Shown one piece after another: positions 18,770 through 28,186 of a stretch of 51,818 bases of DNA (positions within the stretch are counted from its first letter, which is position 1; each line of letters starts with the position of its first letter). Location of the stretch: assembly GCF_000379905.1 (NCBI RefSeq), contig NZ_KB904042.1:32508-84325 (forward strand). Direction: 5' to 3'. The notes under the pieces are model-generated. The model searched no databases. It saw only the letters and a program-made list of their open reading frames with translations, and was not told the origin of the DNA. The DNA comes from Rodentibacter pneumotropicus DSM 21403 (GTDB lineage: Bacteria; Pseudomonadota; Gammaproteobacteria; Enterobacterales; Pasteurellaceae). A program made the position numbers and the translations under genes.

Positions 18770-20221
18770 ATGCGAATCAACGACCTGATACCTCAAACCT
18801 CACCACAAATCCGGCTGACCCATTATCATCTCAGCCCGACACAGCAGCCCCCCCTCACACGCACGGCATTCCTGCTTTGTCTTGCCGACGATACCGAGGA
18901 TTATTACCAACAAATTCAGACTTACCTTGCCGACAATCAACTTGACGGACAGGCTCAACTCGCCCCGCTCCCCATTCAAACTTGGTTCACCCGACACGGT
19001 TTTGATGCCAAACTTTGGCGTGCAGCACAGCAGATTTCAACAAGCACTCCTCTACTCTGTTTATATACGCAAGAGGAAGGCGAACAACACGGACAAAATG
19101 TTGAATCCTATCTAAATCAACATTCCGTGCACTTTACCCCCTTTACCGAATTTATTGCGCCTACGGTATTGCCTGATGAAGTGCGGTCAAGTTTCTTTGC
19201 GGATTTTGAGGGATTAGGCGAATACCACAACATCCTAAATCAAGCGGCTCATAAGAAAGAAAAAGAGAAGGAAGAAGAAAGAGAAGAAAAGGAAAAACAG
19301 CCCCAAAATCCACCGCACTTTTACGCCGTGGTCGATTGTGCCAAAGCCGTCAGCTTTCCTTCCCGCCTTGAATCCGCCGGACGACTTGAAAACCTCTATA
19401 CCGGCAAAGTCGGGCAAATGCTTGAAGACCAAGCCCCTTATCTCTTAGAGTTTGACCCTTATCAACAAGAAACCGTGGCATTCTTACAACGCCTTTTCCG
19501 AAAAAGTGACAGCAAGGTGTTTAGCCACTGGGCAATTAATCCGGTGATTTTTATTAAAAGCCGAAAATCCTTTGATGAGGTTTATCACCATCTACGAAAA
19601 TGGACACATCTTTACGACCCCAAAGCAGAAAAATGGTACTTCTTCCGATTCTACGACCCGTTGGTCCTGAATCGTTATCTACCACAACTGACCCATTATC
19701 CCGCCCAGTTGGCAGCACTGTTTGGCGTGAAAACCGACATAAAAGAAAACGGGCAGGCAGAAAAAGACGACACAACACCGACAAGCCCAACGCAAGAACA
19801 AATCATTGAAGCCTTTGGCTTGCGGGTGGAGTACGAGTTTATTTGCTTTAATTTAAACCCGTTACTGGAAAATACACAACCTGCGAAGATTGAGTTAGGC
19901 GAAGTAGAGCGGAACGCTTTTGAACGCAGTAAATGGCTCAATACAAAATCGACATTAAAAAATATGGCGTTAGACTATTTTGACGAAGTTGATTTAGATA
20001 TCATTGATAAGTGGTTAGAAGAGGCTAAATCACGCAACATAGCACAATCCCAACGTGAATATTGGTTTTATTTAGTCGGTCGTTTAATTGCTGAAAATAA
20101 TGAATTGAATTATTTCACCTTGCTTGAAGAGCTCTGGCAAAAAACACAGTTTTCAACGACAAACTTACTTGAAACGCTAATGAATAATCTCATTGAGAAA
20201 GAAAATAAAGATGAAAAATAG
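18770..20221 (+). CDS. DUF4123 T6SS effector adaptor/chaperone
   Basis: DUF4123 (Tap/TEC) proteins load an effector encoded next door onto VgrG. In this 483-residue protein the domain begins near residue 184: FYAVVDCAKA, ENLYTGKVGQMLEDQAPYLLEF, then VYHHLRKWTHLYD and WYFFRFYDPLVLNRYLPQL. It is preceded by an extra ~160-residue N-terminal domain and a Lys/Glu-rich linker at about 162-177. The ribosome site is poor, although the ATG is supported by a second copy of the same start region at 30347. Its stop overlaps the effector start, supporting coupled production. The partner is inferred to be the following gene. Confidence 0.88.
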   Translation: MRINDLIPQTSPQIRLTHYHLSPTQQPPLTRTAFLLCLADDTEDYYQQIQTYLADNQLDGQAQLAPLPIQTWFTRHGFDAKLWRAAQQISTSTPLLCLYTQEEGEQHGQNVESYLNQHSVHFTPFTEFIAPTVLPDEVRSSFFADFEGLGEYHNILNQAAHKKEKEKEEEREEKEKQPQNPPHFYAVVDCAKAVSFPSRLESAGRLENLYTGKVGQMLEDQAPYLLEFDPYQQETVAFLQRLFRKSDSKVFSHWAINPVIFIKSRKSFDEVYHHLRKWTHLYDPKAEKWYFFRFYDPLVLNRYLPQLTHYPAQLAALFGVKTDIKENGQAEKDDTTPTSPTQEQIIEAFGLRVEYEFICFNLNPLLENTQPAKIELGEVERNAFERSKWLNTKSTLKNMALDYFDEVDLDIIDKWLEEAKSRNIAQSQREYWFYLVGRLIAENNELNYFTLLEELWQKTQFSTTNLLETLMNNLIEKENKDEK

Positions 20222-23174
20222 CAAACAGACCAAACAAACTAAACCTAAAATGAAGCTTGATGCGGCCAAAATCAATCAAGCCGCTCAAGAATTGTCAGAC
20301 GGACACAGCAAATGTGAATTACCGATTATCCCCCTTTATCCTGTACGTTATGGATTAAGTATTGATTATTTAGCAAAAGCCGGTGCGGGAAACATCAAGG
20401 CCTTAACTGAGACTGCACCTGCCGGTATCGGGCAATCATCGGAACACTCACTGATGCAACTCCGCCAAGGTTTTGTCTATATCTATGCCCATACCAAACA
20501 CCGTTTATTTTCTACCGATGATAAAGGAAAATGGCTGGTATTTCGCTATGTGACCAACAATGATGACACCAATAGCGCAAGCGAATTTGAGCAATTGAGC
20601 ACCGGTCAAAATGCCGGATTAAACGCATGCTTTTTACTTTGCAAATGGGGCGAGCAAGGTGCGAACGGCGACTGGGCTCTTGGTCAAATTGACACAAAAA
20701 ACTACCCTTGTATTTCTCATATCAAAAGTTTCAATACCGTATTTGTTGATAAAGATGTTGATATTGTCGATATTGCTTATAGTGAGTATATGTGGTCATC
20801 AGAAATCATTGAACGCTTTGAAAAAGACGATAAATTAAGACAGATAGTCATGACAACGGTCAATATTAACACGCCGGAAAAACATTCGGCGCCGTTAAAA
20901 GACCTCAACATACATGTATTGGAATATCAACCGCCTAAAAACTCAAATGATTTATCCGAGCAAACACAAAGTTGGTACACAAAACTCAACTATGCTGCTA
21001 TCCCCACCTCTGTAGCCGGTTTACCTGATTATCAAGAAACGGGATTGATGGTGGCGTTGCAGGATGTTGTCGGTGAAATGCATGAGTTACAAAAAGTTAT
21101 TATTGATCTAACGGAAAAACAAAAAGCCTATTACGCCCGTTATGCCTATCCGATAACTATCGGCAATATTATTGACCCGAAAATTGCTTATGATGTACGG
21201 GGAAAAACCTATCCGCTTAAAACAAAACAACGGGTCATTGAGCAAAAAGGCGTACAAAGTGCGCTGATTAATGAATTCAACAGCAAAATGACCGCTTTAC
21301 TGAAAGAGCCCTTTGAGCGTTATGAAAAACCGGCGGGCAAATTGGTGAAGCAAGTGGTTCAACTCGCACAACGTGCATCGTTTAAAGAATTTTTCAATAT
21401 TTCCAGTGATATTGTTAGTTATACTCCGACTGAAAACAGTATCGACCGTGGTGTTTATGTATTTTATCGTTTACTGGCGGATTTAACCTATGGGTTAGAA
21501 TGCACCGCTGACGGTGTTGAAGTATTAGAAAATTTGTTTAGTGATAAACCGGCACCTGCCAATAATGCCCCGACCACGATGGGGTGGCTGAAAGAGCACA
21601 GTAAAAAAGTAACCGATGCGGTGTACGGGTTGGCAATGAAAATACTTCCTCCCCAGCAACGGCATAATATATTACAAGGCTATTTCCGAGGTATGGAGCA
21701 TGTGTATCTGAACAGCGGACGCACCGTGGCGAATTTAGCAGCATTAAGAAAAATACAGTTTGATAAGGTGATGGCGATTTATGGTTGGGATGAGAAAAGA
21801 TTAATCAAAAATGCCGATTATTTCTTTGCCGAAGTGGCGGACAAGCAGATAGACAGGCTGATAAAGGAAGAACGTTCACGACAGTATAATCACCGCCGAG
21901 GCAATGGCGGTAAGAAAGCCATTAAAAAAGAACTCCGCCAAATCAAACAAGACTTAATCAATTACCGGCGAATTACCCTCGATGAAATTCGGGATTTGGA
22001 AGCCCGCATACAGCTTACCGAACGCTATTATGGATTTAGCGGGGTATTGGCGATTTATGCGGGGATACTGTCATTAAACAATGACTTAACCATACCGAGA
22101 AAATTGGCACGGACGGCAGCTGGCAGACTGGCATTAGACCCGGTAATAGTCAAAACCACAGCAATACTGGATATTTCGGTGGGAACGGCGGATATGGCGT
22201 ATGCCTTGAAATTAATCGGCAAACCGGGGGCGGGAATGGGCGTGTTAAGAAATATTGCCGGCGCTTCAACTCGCTCAATATTGGTTGGTCTGCGGGCACT
22301 GGCTTATACAGGCGCTGCGGTGGTTGGCGGAGTGCTGACTATGGTGATTGCTTGGGGTGGGTTACAAGAGGCTATTGTGAATGAAGATAAAGTATCAATA
22401 GTAGCGAACGGTGCGATCATACTTTCCGGTGCAATGATCTTGGTAGGTATGATTCCCGTTTTCTCTTCTTTTGGTCCTGTTGGTTGGATTATTTTGTTGG
22501 TAGCTACGGCTTCAATATTCCTTTGGGGTTCCACACCATTAGAAACTTGGGTGAAAAAAGGCTTTTGGGGTAAAAAAGATTATTTTTATTGGGGTGAAAA
22601 ACGCGATGATGTTAATAATCAAATCCAGCGTGCAGCAATTTTAGCTAACGAGGAAATAGCAGATATAACCAAGCAACACATCGCAAGGTTGGAACTGCTA
22701 GCTACCGGTCAGGTAGATGCCGTTGCAGGTGGCGGACTACCAATGAATAAACAAGTTGAAGATTATATTTTAATCAGTCAAGGTTTTGAAAAAGAACTCT
22801 ATGAATATGATATTCAATCGGGATTAAAAATCAGCAAAATCAGCCAAGGTTATTACCGTATTAGCTGTGCCGAATTTAGACGCACAGAACCAACCACACA
22901 TAATCTGGTCATTAACCTGTATCAATGGGGTTCCGCTCAGGCACTCCCGATTAAACGGTTTTATGCAGGCGCTTCCGGCGAAGTCACCTTTTACCTTGCC
23001 GAAAACAATATTCATATAGATGAAATTCGTATTATTGCGACATTTACGGATAAGGAAGGCGGCACCTTTGAGGATGTTTATTTGAGTGAAGTGTTTGAAA
23101 ATAAAACGAAGGAACTTCAACAACAAGCACAGTCTGTGATGGAAAAAGCAATAGAGGAAGGTAATTCGGAGTAA
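20211..23174 (+). CDS. VasX-like T6SS effector, probable pore-forming toxin
   Basis: The N-terminus (about residues 35-110) has the toxin VasX N-terminal pattern: CELPIIPLYPVRYGLS, then HSLMQLRQGFVYIYAHT and WLVFRYVT. Such proteins (VasX / BTH_I2691 family) ride VgrG through DUF4123 adaptors and permeabilise the target inner membrane. A hydrophobic stretch at about 698-772 (TGAAVVGGVLTMVIAWGG; VGWIILLVATASIFLW) fits pore formation. It is followed by LETWVKKGFWG and a beta-rich tail (about 874-987). That tail is the part repeated downstream. The ATG at 20211 overlaps the adaptor stop; a TTG six codons earlier is possible. Pore formation is inferred from family and hydrophobicity. Confidence 0.85.
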   Translation: MKNSKQTKQTKPKMKLDAAKINQAAQELSDGHSKCELPIIPLYPVRYGLSIDYLAKAGAGNIKALTETAPAGIGQSSEHSLMQLRQGFVYIYAHTKHRLFSTDDKGKWLVFRYVTNNDDTNSASEFEQLSTGQNAGLNACFLLCKWGEQGANGDWALGQIDTKNYPCISHIKSFNTVFVDKDVDIVDIAYSEYMWSSEIIERFEKDDKLRQIVMTTVNINTPEKHSAPLKDLNIHVLEYQPPKNSNDLSEQTQSWYTKLNYAAIPTSVAGLPDYQETGLMVALQDVVGEMHELQKVIIDLTEKQKAYYARYAYPITIGNIIDPKIAYDVRGKTYPLKTKQRVIEQKGVQSALINEFNSKMTALLKEPFERYEKPAGKLVKQVVQLAQRASFKEFFNISSDIVSYTPTENSIDRGVYVFYRLLADLTYGLECTADGVEVLENLFSDKPAPANNAPTTMGWLKEHSKKVTDAVYGLAMKILPPQQRHNILQGYFRGMEHVYLNSGRTVANLAALRKIQFDKVMAIYGWDEKRLIKNADYFFAEVADKQIDRLIKEERSRQYNHRRGNGGKKAIKKELRQIKQDLINYRRITLDEIRDLEARIQLTERYYGFSGVLAIYAGILSLNNDLTIPRKLARTAAGRLALDPVIVKTTAILDISVGTADMAYALKLIGKPGAGMGVLRNIAGASTRSILVGLRALAYTGAAVVGGVLTMVIAWGGLQEAIVNEDKVSIVANGAIILSGAMILVGMIPVFSSFGPVGWIILLVATASIFLWGSTPLETWVKKGFWGKKDYFYWGEKRDDVNNQIQRAAILANEEIADITKQHIARLELLATGQVDAVAGGGLPMNKQVEDYILISQGFEKELYEYDIQSGLKISKISQGYYRISCAEFRRTEPTTHNLVINLYQWGSAQALPIKRFYAGASGEVTFYLAENNIHIDEIRIIATFTDKEGGTFEDVYLSEVFENKTKELQQQAQSVMEKAIEEGNSE

Positions 23175-24359
23175 ATGATGCAAAATGAATTAACAAAGAA
23201 AGAGCAGCGTTTAATGCGCCGTTGGTTTAAAAAAAACGGTGAGAATACTATTGAATTGAAAGAAAAACGTTGGGGATTAATTAAGTTTTTCTTTATACCA
23301 TTGTTTATTACTTGGATTTATTATGATTTTATTGATCCCCGTTACCAAGCATTTACGATACAAGAGCTAAAATTTGCATTTCAACCTGAAACCCGTTTTC
23401 AAAAAGAGTTTTCGCGTATAGAAGATGATAATAATCCTAATTATACAAGGTTTGGGGAAACTAAAAATGAATATATGGCTAGAATGTGGGATCACCATAA
23501 AAACGGTGTTTGGGTTGGTTATTTTATTGCAGGTAAATATGCTCTATTTTTAATCTACTGCCTCTGGCCAACCAAACGCAGAGTCCGTTTTGACCGCAAA
23601 CGAGGCATTATTTACACCTATGTGAATAACAAGTTTTATTTAACGGAAGTCAATAAACTCATGCGCCCGTTTCCTGAATATTTTGCATTTGTAGGCGGAG
23701 CATTATTTTTCTGGGTTCATCCGTATCAACAAGCAAAACACTTTGCTAATTTTAGAGGCGGCTCACAAATGATTGTGTCAGACCGCACCATGTGGTTACC
23801 GATGATATTTATGATTTTTATGCTCTCCCCAAGAATGTACCAACATAGTAAAGGCGCTGTACTTAAACGGTTTTTAGTGGAGTTTATGAACCCGCATACG
23901 CCACCGGAACGCATTGCAAGTATGATGAAAGCACTGGAAACCCGTCCAAGTATTTTTGAATGCCTAGAAAAGATTTTATTTGGTTGGATAGACGGTGGCT
24001 TATACTGCCGTAAATTACCGAAAGACGAAGTGTTGGAAAAAGAAATTGAACGTTATTTTACCGAACAAGCCCCTCATATCACGGCACTTCCTGCATTTGA
24101 GATGGGTACTTATGAAGAAGGGATGAGATTAAAGTGGAAATTTAAAAATATGAAGATTATCTCGCAGGAGGAAAATATCAAAGCGGGCTATGGTATCGTA
24201 CCCTGCCCTCAGTTATATGAATATCCGATTCTTTCATTACACTACAACCGATTCGGTATTGCTTGGGGAAATGAAGCAAAGGATGTCGAGCCTTGCGCTA
24301 AACCACCCAAACCAAATAAATGGAAAACGCAGAAACTCAAGTACAGGAATAAGAAATAG
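23175..24359 (+). CDS. Putative immunity membrane protein 1a (DUF6708-like)
   Basis: It starts directly after the effector stop, the usual position for an immunity gene. The 394-residue protein has a basic N-terminus, a membrane helix (about 35-50), a 60-residue loop, a second helix (about 113-131, AGKYALFLIYCLW), then a cytoplasmic body opening KRRVRFDRKRGIIYTYVNNKFYL. That motif resembles DUF6708 proteins found beside VasX-like toxins. Two-helix inner-membrane proteins protect against pore-forming effectors in the VasX/TsiV2 pair, so immunity is inferred. The second ATG (23178) matches the start of the paralogue at 24812 and may be the true start. Confidence 0.75.
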   Translation: MMQNELTKKEQRLMRRWFKKNGENTIELKEKRWGLIKFFFIPLFITWIYYDFIDPRYQAFTIQELKFAFQPETRFQKEFSRIEDDNNPNYTRFGETKNEYMARMWDHHKNGVWVGYFIAGKYALFLIYCLWPTKRRVRFDRKRGIIYTYVNNKFYLTEVNKLMRPFPEYFAFVGGALFFWVHPYQQAKHFANFRGGSQMIVSDRTMWLPMIFMIFMLSPRMYQHSKGAVLKRFLVEFMNPHTPPERIASMMKALETRPSIFECLEKILFGWIDGGLYCRKLPKDEVLEKEIERYFTEQAPHITALPAFEMGTYEEGMRLKWKFKNMKIISQEENIKAGYGIVPCPQLYEYPILSLHYNRFGIAWGNEAKDVEPCAKPPKPNKWKTQKLKYRNKK

Positions 24360-24388
24360 TTATATTTTATTTAAATTAACGCTTGGTA

Positions 24389-24451
24389 AAAGTGCGGTTA
24401 AAATTTTAGATATTTTTTCAGTATAAATACCAAGAAAAATGACCGCACTTT
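24389..24451. repeat. Inverted uptake-signal pair, first module boundary
   Basis: AAAGTGCGGT (24389-24398) and ACCGCACTTT (24442-24451) bracket 43 bases containing AAAATTTTAGATATTTTTT and CCAAGAAAAATG. The same arrangement recurs at 25958-26024, each time directly before a copy of the effector tail, so it belongs to the duplicated unit. It may terminate transcription. Confidence 0.7.
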
Positions 24452-24460
24452 GTTTTCACA

Positions 24461-24808
24461 ATGAATAGCAAAATCAGCCAAGGTTATTACCGTATTAGCT
24501 GTGCCGAATTTAGGCACACAGAACCAACCACACATAATCTGGTCATTAACCTGTATCAATGGGGCTCCCCTCAAGCACACCCGATTAAACGGTTTTATGC
24601 AGGAACTCCCAGTGAAGTCACATTTTATCTTGCAGAAAATAATATCTACACAGAAGATATTCGTATTGTTGCGGAGTTTACGGATAAGGAAGGCGACACC
24701 TTTGAGGATGTTTATTTGAGTGAAGTGTTTGAAAATAAAACGAAGGAAATCCAACAACAAGCACAATCCGTAATGGAAAAAGCAATAGATGACGGCTATT
24801 CGGAGTAA
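24461..24808 (+). CDS. Orphan C-terminal tail of the VasX-like effector
   Basis: This 115-residue frame is a near copy of the last ~115 residues of the upstream effector: SKISQGYYRISCAEFR through SEVFENKTKE and QQQAQSVMEKAI. Scattered substitutions include PQAHPIKRFYAGTPS for AQALPIKRFYAGASG. It lacks the delivery and pore regions. The ATG replaces a lysine codon region of the parent and no strong ribosome site is evident. It lies three bases ahead of the second immunity paralogue. I read it as a recombination leftover rather than a working toxin, though it could feed new effector tails by recombination. Confidence 0.8.
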   Translation: MNSKISQGYYRISCAEFRHTEPTTHNLVINLYQWGSPQAHPIKRFYAGTPSEVTFYLAENNIYTEDIRIVAEFTDKEGDTFEDVYLSEVFENKTKEIQQQAQSVMEKAIDDGYSE

Positions 24809-24811
24809 GTA

Positions 24812-25951
24812 ATGCAAAATGAATTAACAAAGAAAGAGCAGCATTTAATGCGTCGTTGGTTTAGAAAAACCGATGAAAATGCTATTGAATTGAAAGAAAA
24901 ACGTTGGGGATGGATAAAAATTATACTTGGACTAATCCTAATGGGAGGGGGGTATTATGATTTTATTGATGCCCGTTACCAAGAAATGACAAAAACTTAT
25001 ATTTATGCTGCATTTCAACCAACAGTGTGGTTTGAAAAGGAATATTCTAAAGTTGAATCAATCTCCGATCCTAATGTTACTCGTTGGGGTGAACCGAAAG
25101 AAATATATAGACTTGAGGCAGATAAAACTCGAAAAGAAGAAAGATGGTGGGGGTATTTTATTGTTGGCAAATATGCTCTATTTTTAATCTACTGCCTATG
25201 GCCAGCCAAACGACGAGTCCGTTTTGACCGCAAACGAGGCATTATTTACACCTATGTGAATAACAAATTTTATTTAACGGAAGTCAATAAACTCATGCGC
25301 CCGTTTCCCGAATATATTATCAATACGGGTGGAGCGGTGGTCTTTTGGATTCATCCTTATGAGTACCCTCACAAGATTAAAATCCTTCGGCAAGGTTCAC
25401 AAATGATGGTGTCGGATTACACCATGTGGTTACCTATGCTAGGTATGATATTTACCTTAAATCAAAATCTGTATAAAAGAAGTTCGGCAGCCACATTGAA
25501 ACGCTTTTTGGTGGATTTTATGAATCCCGATACGCCACCGGAGCGGATTGCAAGTATGATGAAAGCGTTGGAAACCCGCCCGAGTATTTTTGAATACCTA
25601 GAAAAGATTTTATTTGGTTGGATAGACGGTGGCTTATACTGCCGTAAATTACCGAAAGATGAAATATTGGAAAAAGAAATTGAAAAATATTTTGCCGAAC
25701 AAGCACCGAAAATCAAAGCCTTGCCCTCTTGTAGGATGAAAGTCAATATACATGAGAAAGTCACTTGGAAAAGTGGTTATTTGAGCATTGAAAGTGTGGA
25801 ATTCAACCGAGCGTTGGGGTTTAAACGAGTGCCTTATAAAAATTTATACGAATACCCGAAACGCTCCATGCATTCCGGTGGCTTTATAGGTGGTTGGGGG
25901 AACGAGTTGGAAGACAGTAAGTATTCAGAGAAAGATGATTTATTAAGTTAA
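24812..25951 (+). CDS. Putative immunity membrane protein 1b, paralogue of 1a
   Basis: This 379-residue protein begins MQNELTKKEQHLMRRWF like its paralogue at 23175. It has the same two helices and the same cytoplasmic segment from KYALFLIYCLW through YLTEVNKLMRPFPEY. The loop between the helices (about 51-112) and the C-terminal ~90 residues have diverged strongly, while the central RIASMMKALETRPSIFE and GGLYCRKLPKDE blocks are almost identical. Such a pattern suggests a changed specificity against a related toxin. It follows an orphan effector tail, not a full effector. Confidence 0.75.
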   Translation: MQNELTKKEQHLMRRWFRKTDENAIELKEKRWGWIKIILGLILMGGGYYDFIDARYQEMTKTYIYAAFQPTVWFEKEYSKVESISDPNVTRWGEPKEIYRLEADKTRKEERWWGYFIVGKYALFLIYCLWPAKRRVRFDRKRGIIYTYVNNKFYLTEVNKLMRPFPEYIINTGGAVVFWIHPYEYPHKIKILRQGSQMMVSDYTMWLPMLGMIFTLNQNLYKRSSAATLKRFLVDFMNPDTPPERIASMMKALETRPSIFEYLEKILFGWIDGGLYCRKLPKDEILEKEIEKYFAEQAPKIKALPSCRMKVNIHEKVTWKSGYLSIESVEFNRALGFKRVPYKNLYEYPKRSMHSGGFIGGWGNELEDSKYSEKDDLLS

Positions 25952-25957
25952 TGAACA

Positions 25958-26024
25958 AAAGTGCGGTTAAAATTTTGAGTGTTTTTATAAGAGTAAGAAA
26001 TGCCAAGAAAAATGACCGCACTTT
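25958..26024. repeat. Inverted uptake-signal pair, second module boundary
   Basis: AAAGTGCGGT (25958-25967) and ACCGCACTTT (26015-26024) enclose the same AAAATTTT and CCAAGAAAAATGACC context as at 24389-24451. A further copy of the effector tail follows immediately. Confidence 0.7.
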
Positions 26025-26037
26025 TGTTTTCACAAGG

Positions 26038-26190
26038 AACAGCAAAATCAGCCAAGGTTATTACCGTATCAGCTGTGCCGAATTTAGACGCACCGAACCG
26101 ACCATACATAATCTGGTGATTAACCTGTATGAATGGGACTCCCCTCAAGCACACCCGATTAAACGGTTTTATACGGGAGTTTACGGATAA
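26038..26190 (+). pseudogene. Third, broken copy of the effector 1 tail
   Basis: SKISQGYYRISCAEFR through PIKRFYTG matches the start of the tail of effector 1, then the frame ends at 26188-26190. The next part of the tail (GEVTFYLAENN...) is deleted. Matching DNA resumes, one frame over, at the FTDKEGDTF codons. The deletion endpoint lies at a short GGAGTTTACGG stretch that resembles the sequence just before FTDKEG in the other copies. Confidence 0.8.
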
Positions 26191-28186
26191 GGAAGGGGAT
26201 ACATTCAAAGATGTTTATTTGAGTGAAGCGAACGATCATATCTTCAGTGGTATCGGTCGTGTTTTTTCAAAAGAAACCAATGACGGTACGGTCGATAATA
26301 AAACTTGGCGACAAATGGAGCAATATCTTAAATATCGTCCAACAAAGTATGAAGATATGATGATAAATCTCGCCAAAGCCCACCGAGCCATGGCAGAACA
26401 AGCGGATAATTACACTATCATTGCCCAAATGGCAATAATAAACGGTCTCATGTTGGATTATCAAAAACAGCCGAATAAACTCTATCCCCTTACGAACTAT
26501 ATGATGGAACTCATCATTGCGGCTCAAAGCGGAATAAGTACGCGCGCTAAAGGCATGAGTGAACAAGCCGAAATGTTGAGACTTGCCAAGACAAAACTCA
26601 ATGACAAAACAGGTTTACCGGATAACTTGGAAAAATCACCGAAAAGTTATGGCGACTACATTGGAAATCTTCTCTCCATCGGCGATAAAAGCAATAGCAT
26701 TGTAAAAGACGGCACCGTACTCATAGAATTTAATCGCATTCGGTTTGATGTGCTACTGGGCGAGATTTCTGCCGGTCAATTACATTTATGGCAACGCACG
26801 GCAACAAATTCATTAATGTATCACAGCTATTTAAATGTATTAGGTTTTCGTTTAACCCCGCTACAACCGACCGGCATAAAAACTGCCCTAGAAGAGCTGA
26901 AAGCCCAAATGAAAGCCATCGCCTCCGGGCGGGTAACCCACATTGATTTACCGAAAGCAGTGTTACAACGGCGTGATGAACGCATACTTTCGGTATGGAT
27001 GAATATTGACGCACAAGATCAGTCCAATGCCAGTAAATGGATAAATACGAATACACGTTATGCCGGTATTTTTCTTGCTTCCATCACCGCCATCGCAAAC
27101 CTTCAAAAATGGACAGAGCTCAAGGATGAAAAGGGCGTAAACGGCTTGGCGGTTGCACAGGTTACCGCAGATTTATCCGCTATCGTGGCAGCCTTTGAAC
27201 GCAAAAAAAATGACCTTGCCGAACAAGCGACCGAAAAACTCTTTCAAAAACTGAATAAAGCCGCTATGCGCTATGGTTTGCCGTTTCCCGGCGCAACGGC
27301 ACAGCCCGGCACCCGTATTTGGGATAAGGTCATCTCATTTGATAATGTCGGGCGCATCGCCGGCGTGATGGCGATTATTATTGCTTATAATGATTTCAAA
27401 CAAGGGGGCGGCAGTGGCGACAAAGCCAAACGGGATGCAGCGGTGCTTTTAGCCACCGGTGAAATTTGCACATTGCTCTCAACCTTCAGTTTTGTCTCCG
27501 GCATATTCCCGGCATTAGGGATTGTGGGTGCTGCTTTGGTGATTCTGAGTGTGGTAGTGTCCACTTTTGGGGATAATCCTTATGAGGCTTGGGTAAGAAC
27601 GGGGTTTTGGGGGAATTCGGAGAGTTATTGGAATTATAAAGAACGTCCCAAACTAAATTCTCTGTTAATGTCAGCAAAATCACTTGCTTTACCAAGTAAT
27701 GATCCACGTTTTATAGAAGTAAAAAAATTATTTGATAAAGAAATGGAAACCTACTATAACCTCGCGTGGGGTTTAACAGTTTCCGCCCAAAATAATCAAT
27801 GGCAGGTATTAGAAGTCAGTTGCCCGGCATTTTTAGAGAAAAAAGGCTATGCCGCCCGAATTGAAGTGAGTGTCACCCAATATGGCTACGCACATCCGGG
27901 CAGTGCAGATGAAGCCTTGGTATCACTACAAGGCAAAGAAGAACATCTCACCCCGAAACGAACAGAAAATAATGGCACTGCCTTTATTTATCTTTGGGAA
28001 GAGAAATGCTTTAGAGGCTATAAATCTATTGAGGTGGTTAATACGCAAAGATACCCAACTAACGATACGGATATTTTTGTCATTAAAGTAAAATACCCAA
28101 AACTCGGTGAGAAAACCGACACTTTTTGGCAAAGACGTAACGCCGATTATTTTGAAGGTGAAATTGTACTGGAAGGAAAGTATTAA
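26129..28186 (+). CDS. Second VasX-like effector, missing its N-terminal delivery domain
   Basis: The open frame of 685 codons starts within the broken tail of effector 1, reads FTDKEGDTFKDVYLSE, then switches to sequence foreign to effector 1 (ANDHIFSGIGRVFSK). The remainder has the architecture of the C-terminal two thirds of a VasX-like toxin: helical middle, hydrophobic region near residues 455-485 (GIFPALGIVGAALVILSVVV), NPYEAWVRTGFWG (compare LETWVKKGFWG in effector 1), and a beta-rich tail ending EGEIVLEGKY. The PLYPVRY delivery domain is absent and no good ribosome site precedes the ATG. It is probably silent unless recombined onto an intact N-terminus. Its stop overlaps the next ATG. 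Confidence 0.7.
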   Translation: MNGTPLKHTRLNGFIREFTDKEGDTFKDVYLSEANDHIFSGIGRVFSKETNDGTVDNKTWRQMEQYLKYRPTKYEDMMINLAKAHRAMAEQADNYTIIAQMAIINGLMLDYQKQPNKLYPLTNYMMELIIAAQSGISTRAKGMSEQAEMLRLAKTKLNDKTGLPDNLEKSPKSYGDYIGNLLSIGDKSNSIVKDGTVLIEFNRIRFDVLLGEISAGQLHLWQRTATNSLMYHSYLNVLGFRLTPLQPTGIKTALEELKAQMKAIASGRVTHIDLPKAVLQRRDERILSVWMNIDAQDQSNASKWINTNTRYAGIFLASITAIANLQKWTELKDEKGVNGLAVAQVTADLSAIVAAFERKKNDLAEQATEKLFQKLNKAAMRYGLPFPGATAQPGTRIWDKVISFDNVGRIAGVMAIIIAYNDFKQGGGSGDKAKRDAAVLLATGEICTLLSTFSFVSGIFPALGIVGAALVILSVVVSTFGDNPYEAWVRTGFWGNSESYWNYKERPKLNSLLMSAKSLALPSNDPRFIEVKKLFDKEMETYYNLAWGLTVSAQNNQWQVLEVSCPAFLEKKGYAARIEVSVTQYGYAHPGSADEALVSLQGKEEHLTPKRTENNGTAFIYLWEEKCFRGYKSIEVVNTQRYPTNDTDIFVIKVKYPKLGEKTDTFWQRRNADYFEGEIVLEGKY

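Noticed and set aside
22824-23183. Antisense frames over the effector tails (also at 24398-24817)
   Set aside because: They recur only because the tail DNA is duplicated, and have no ribosome site; the sense frames are clearly coding.
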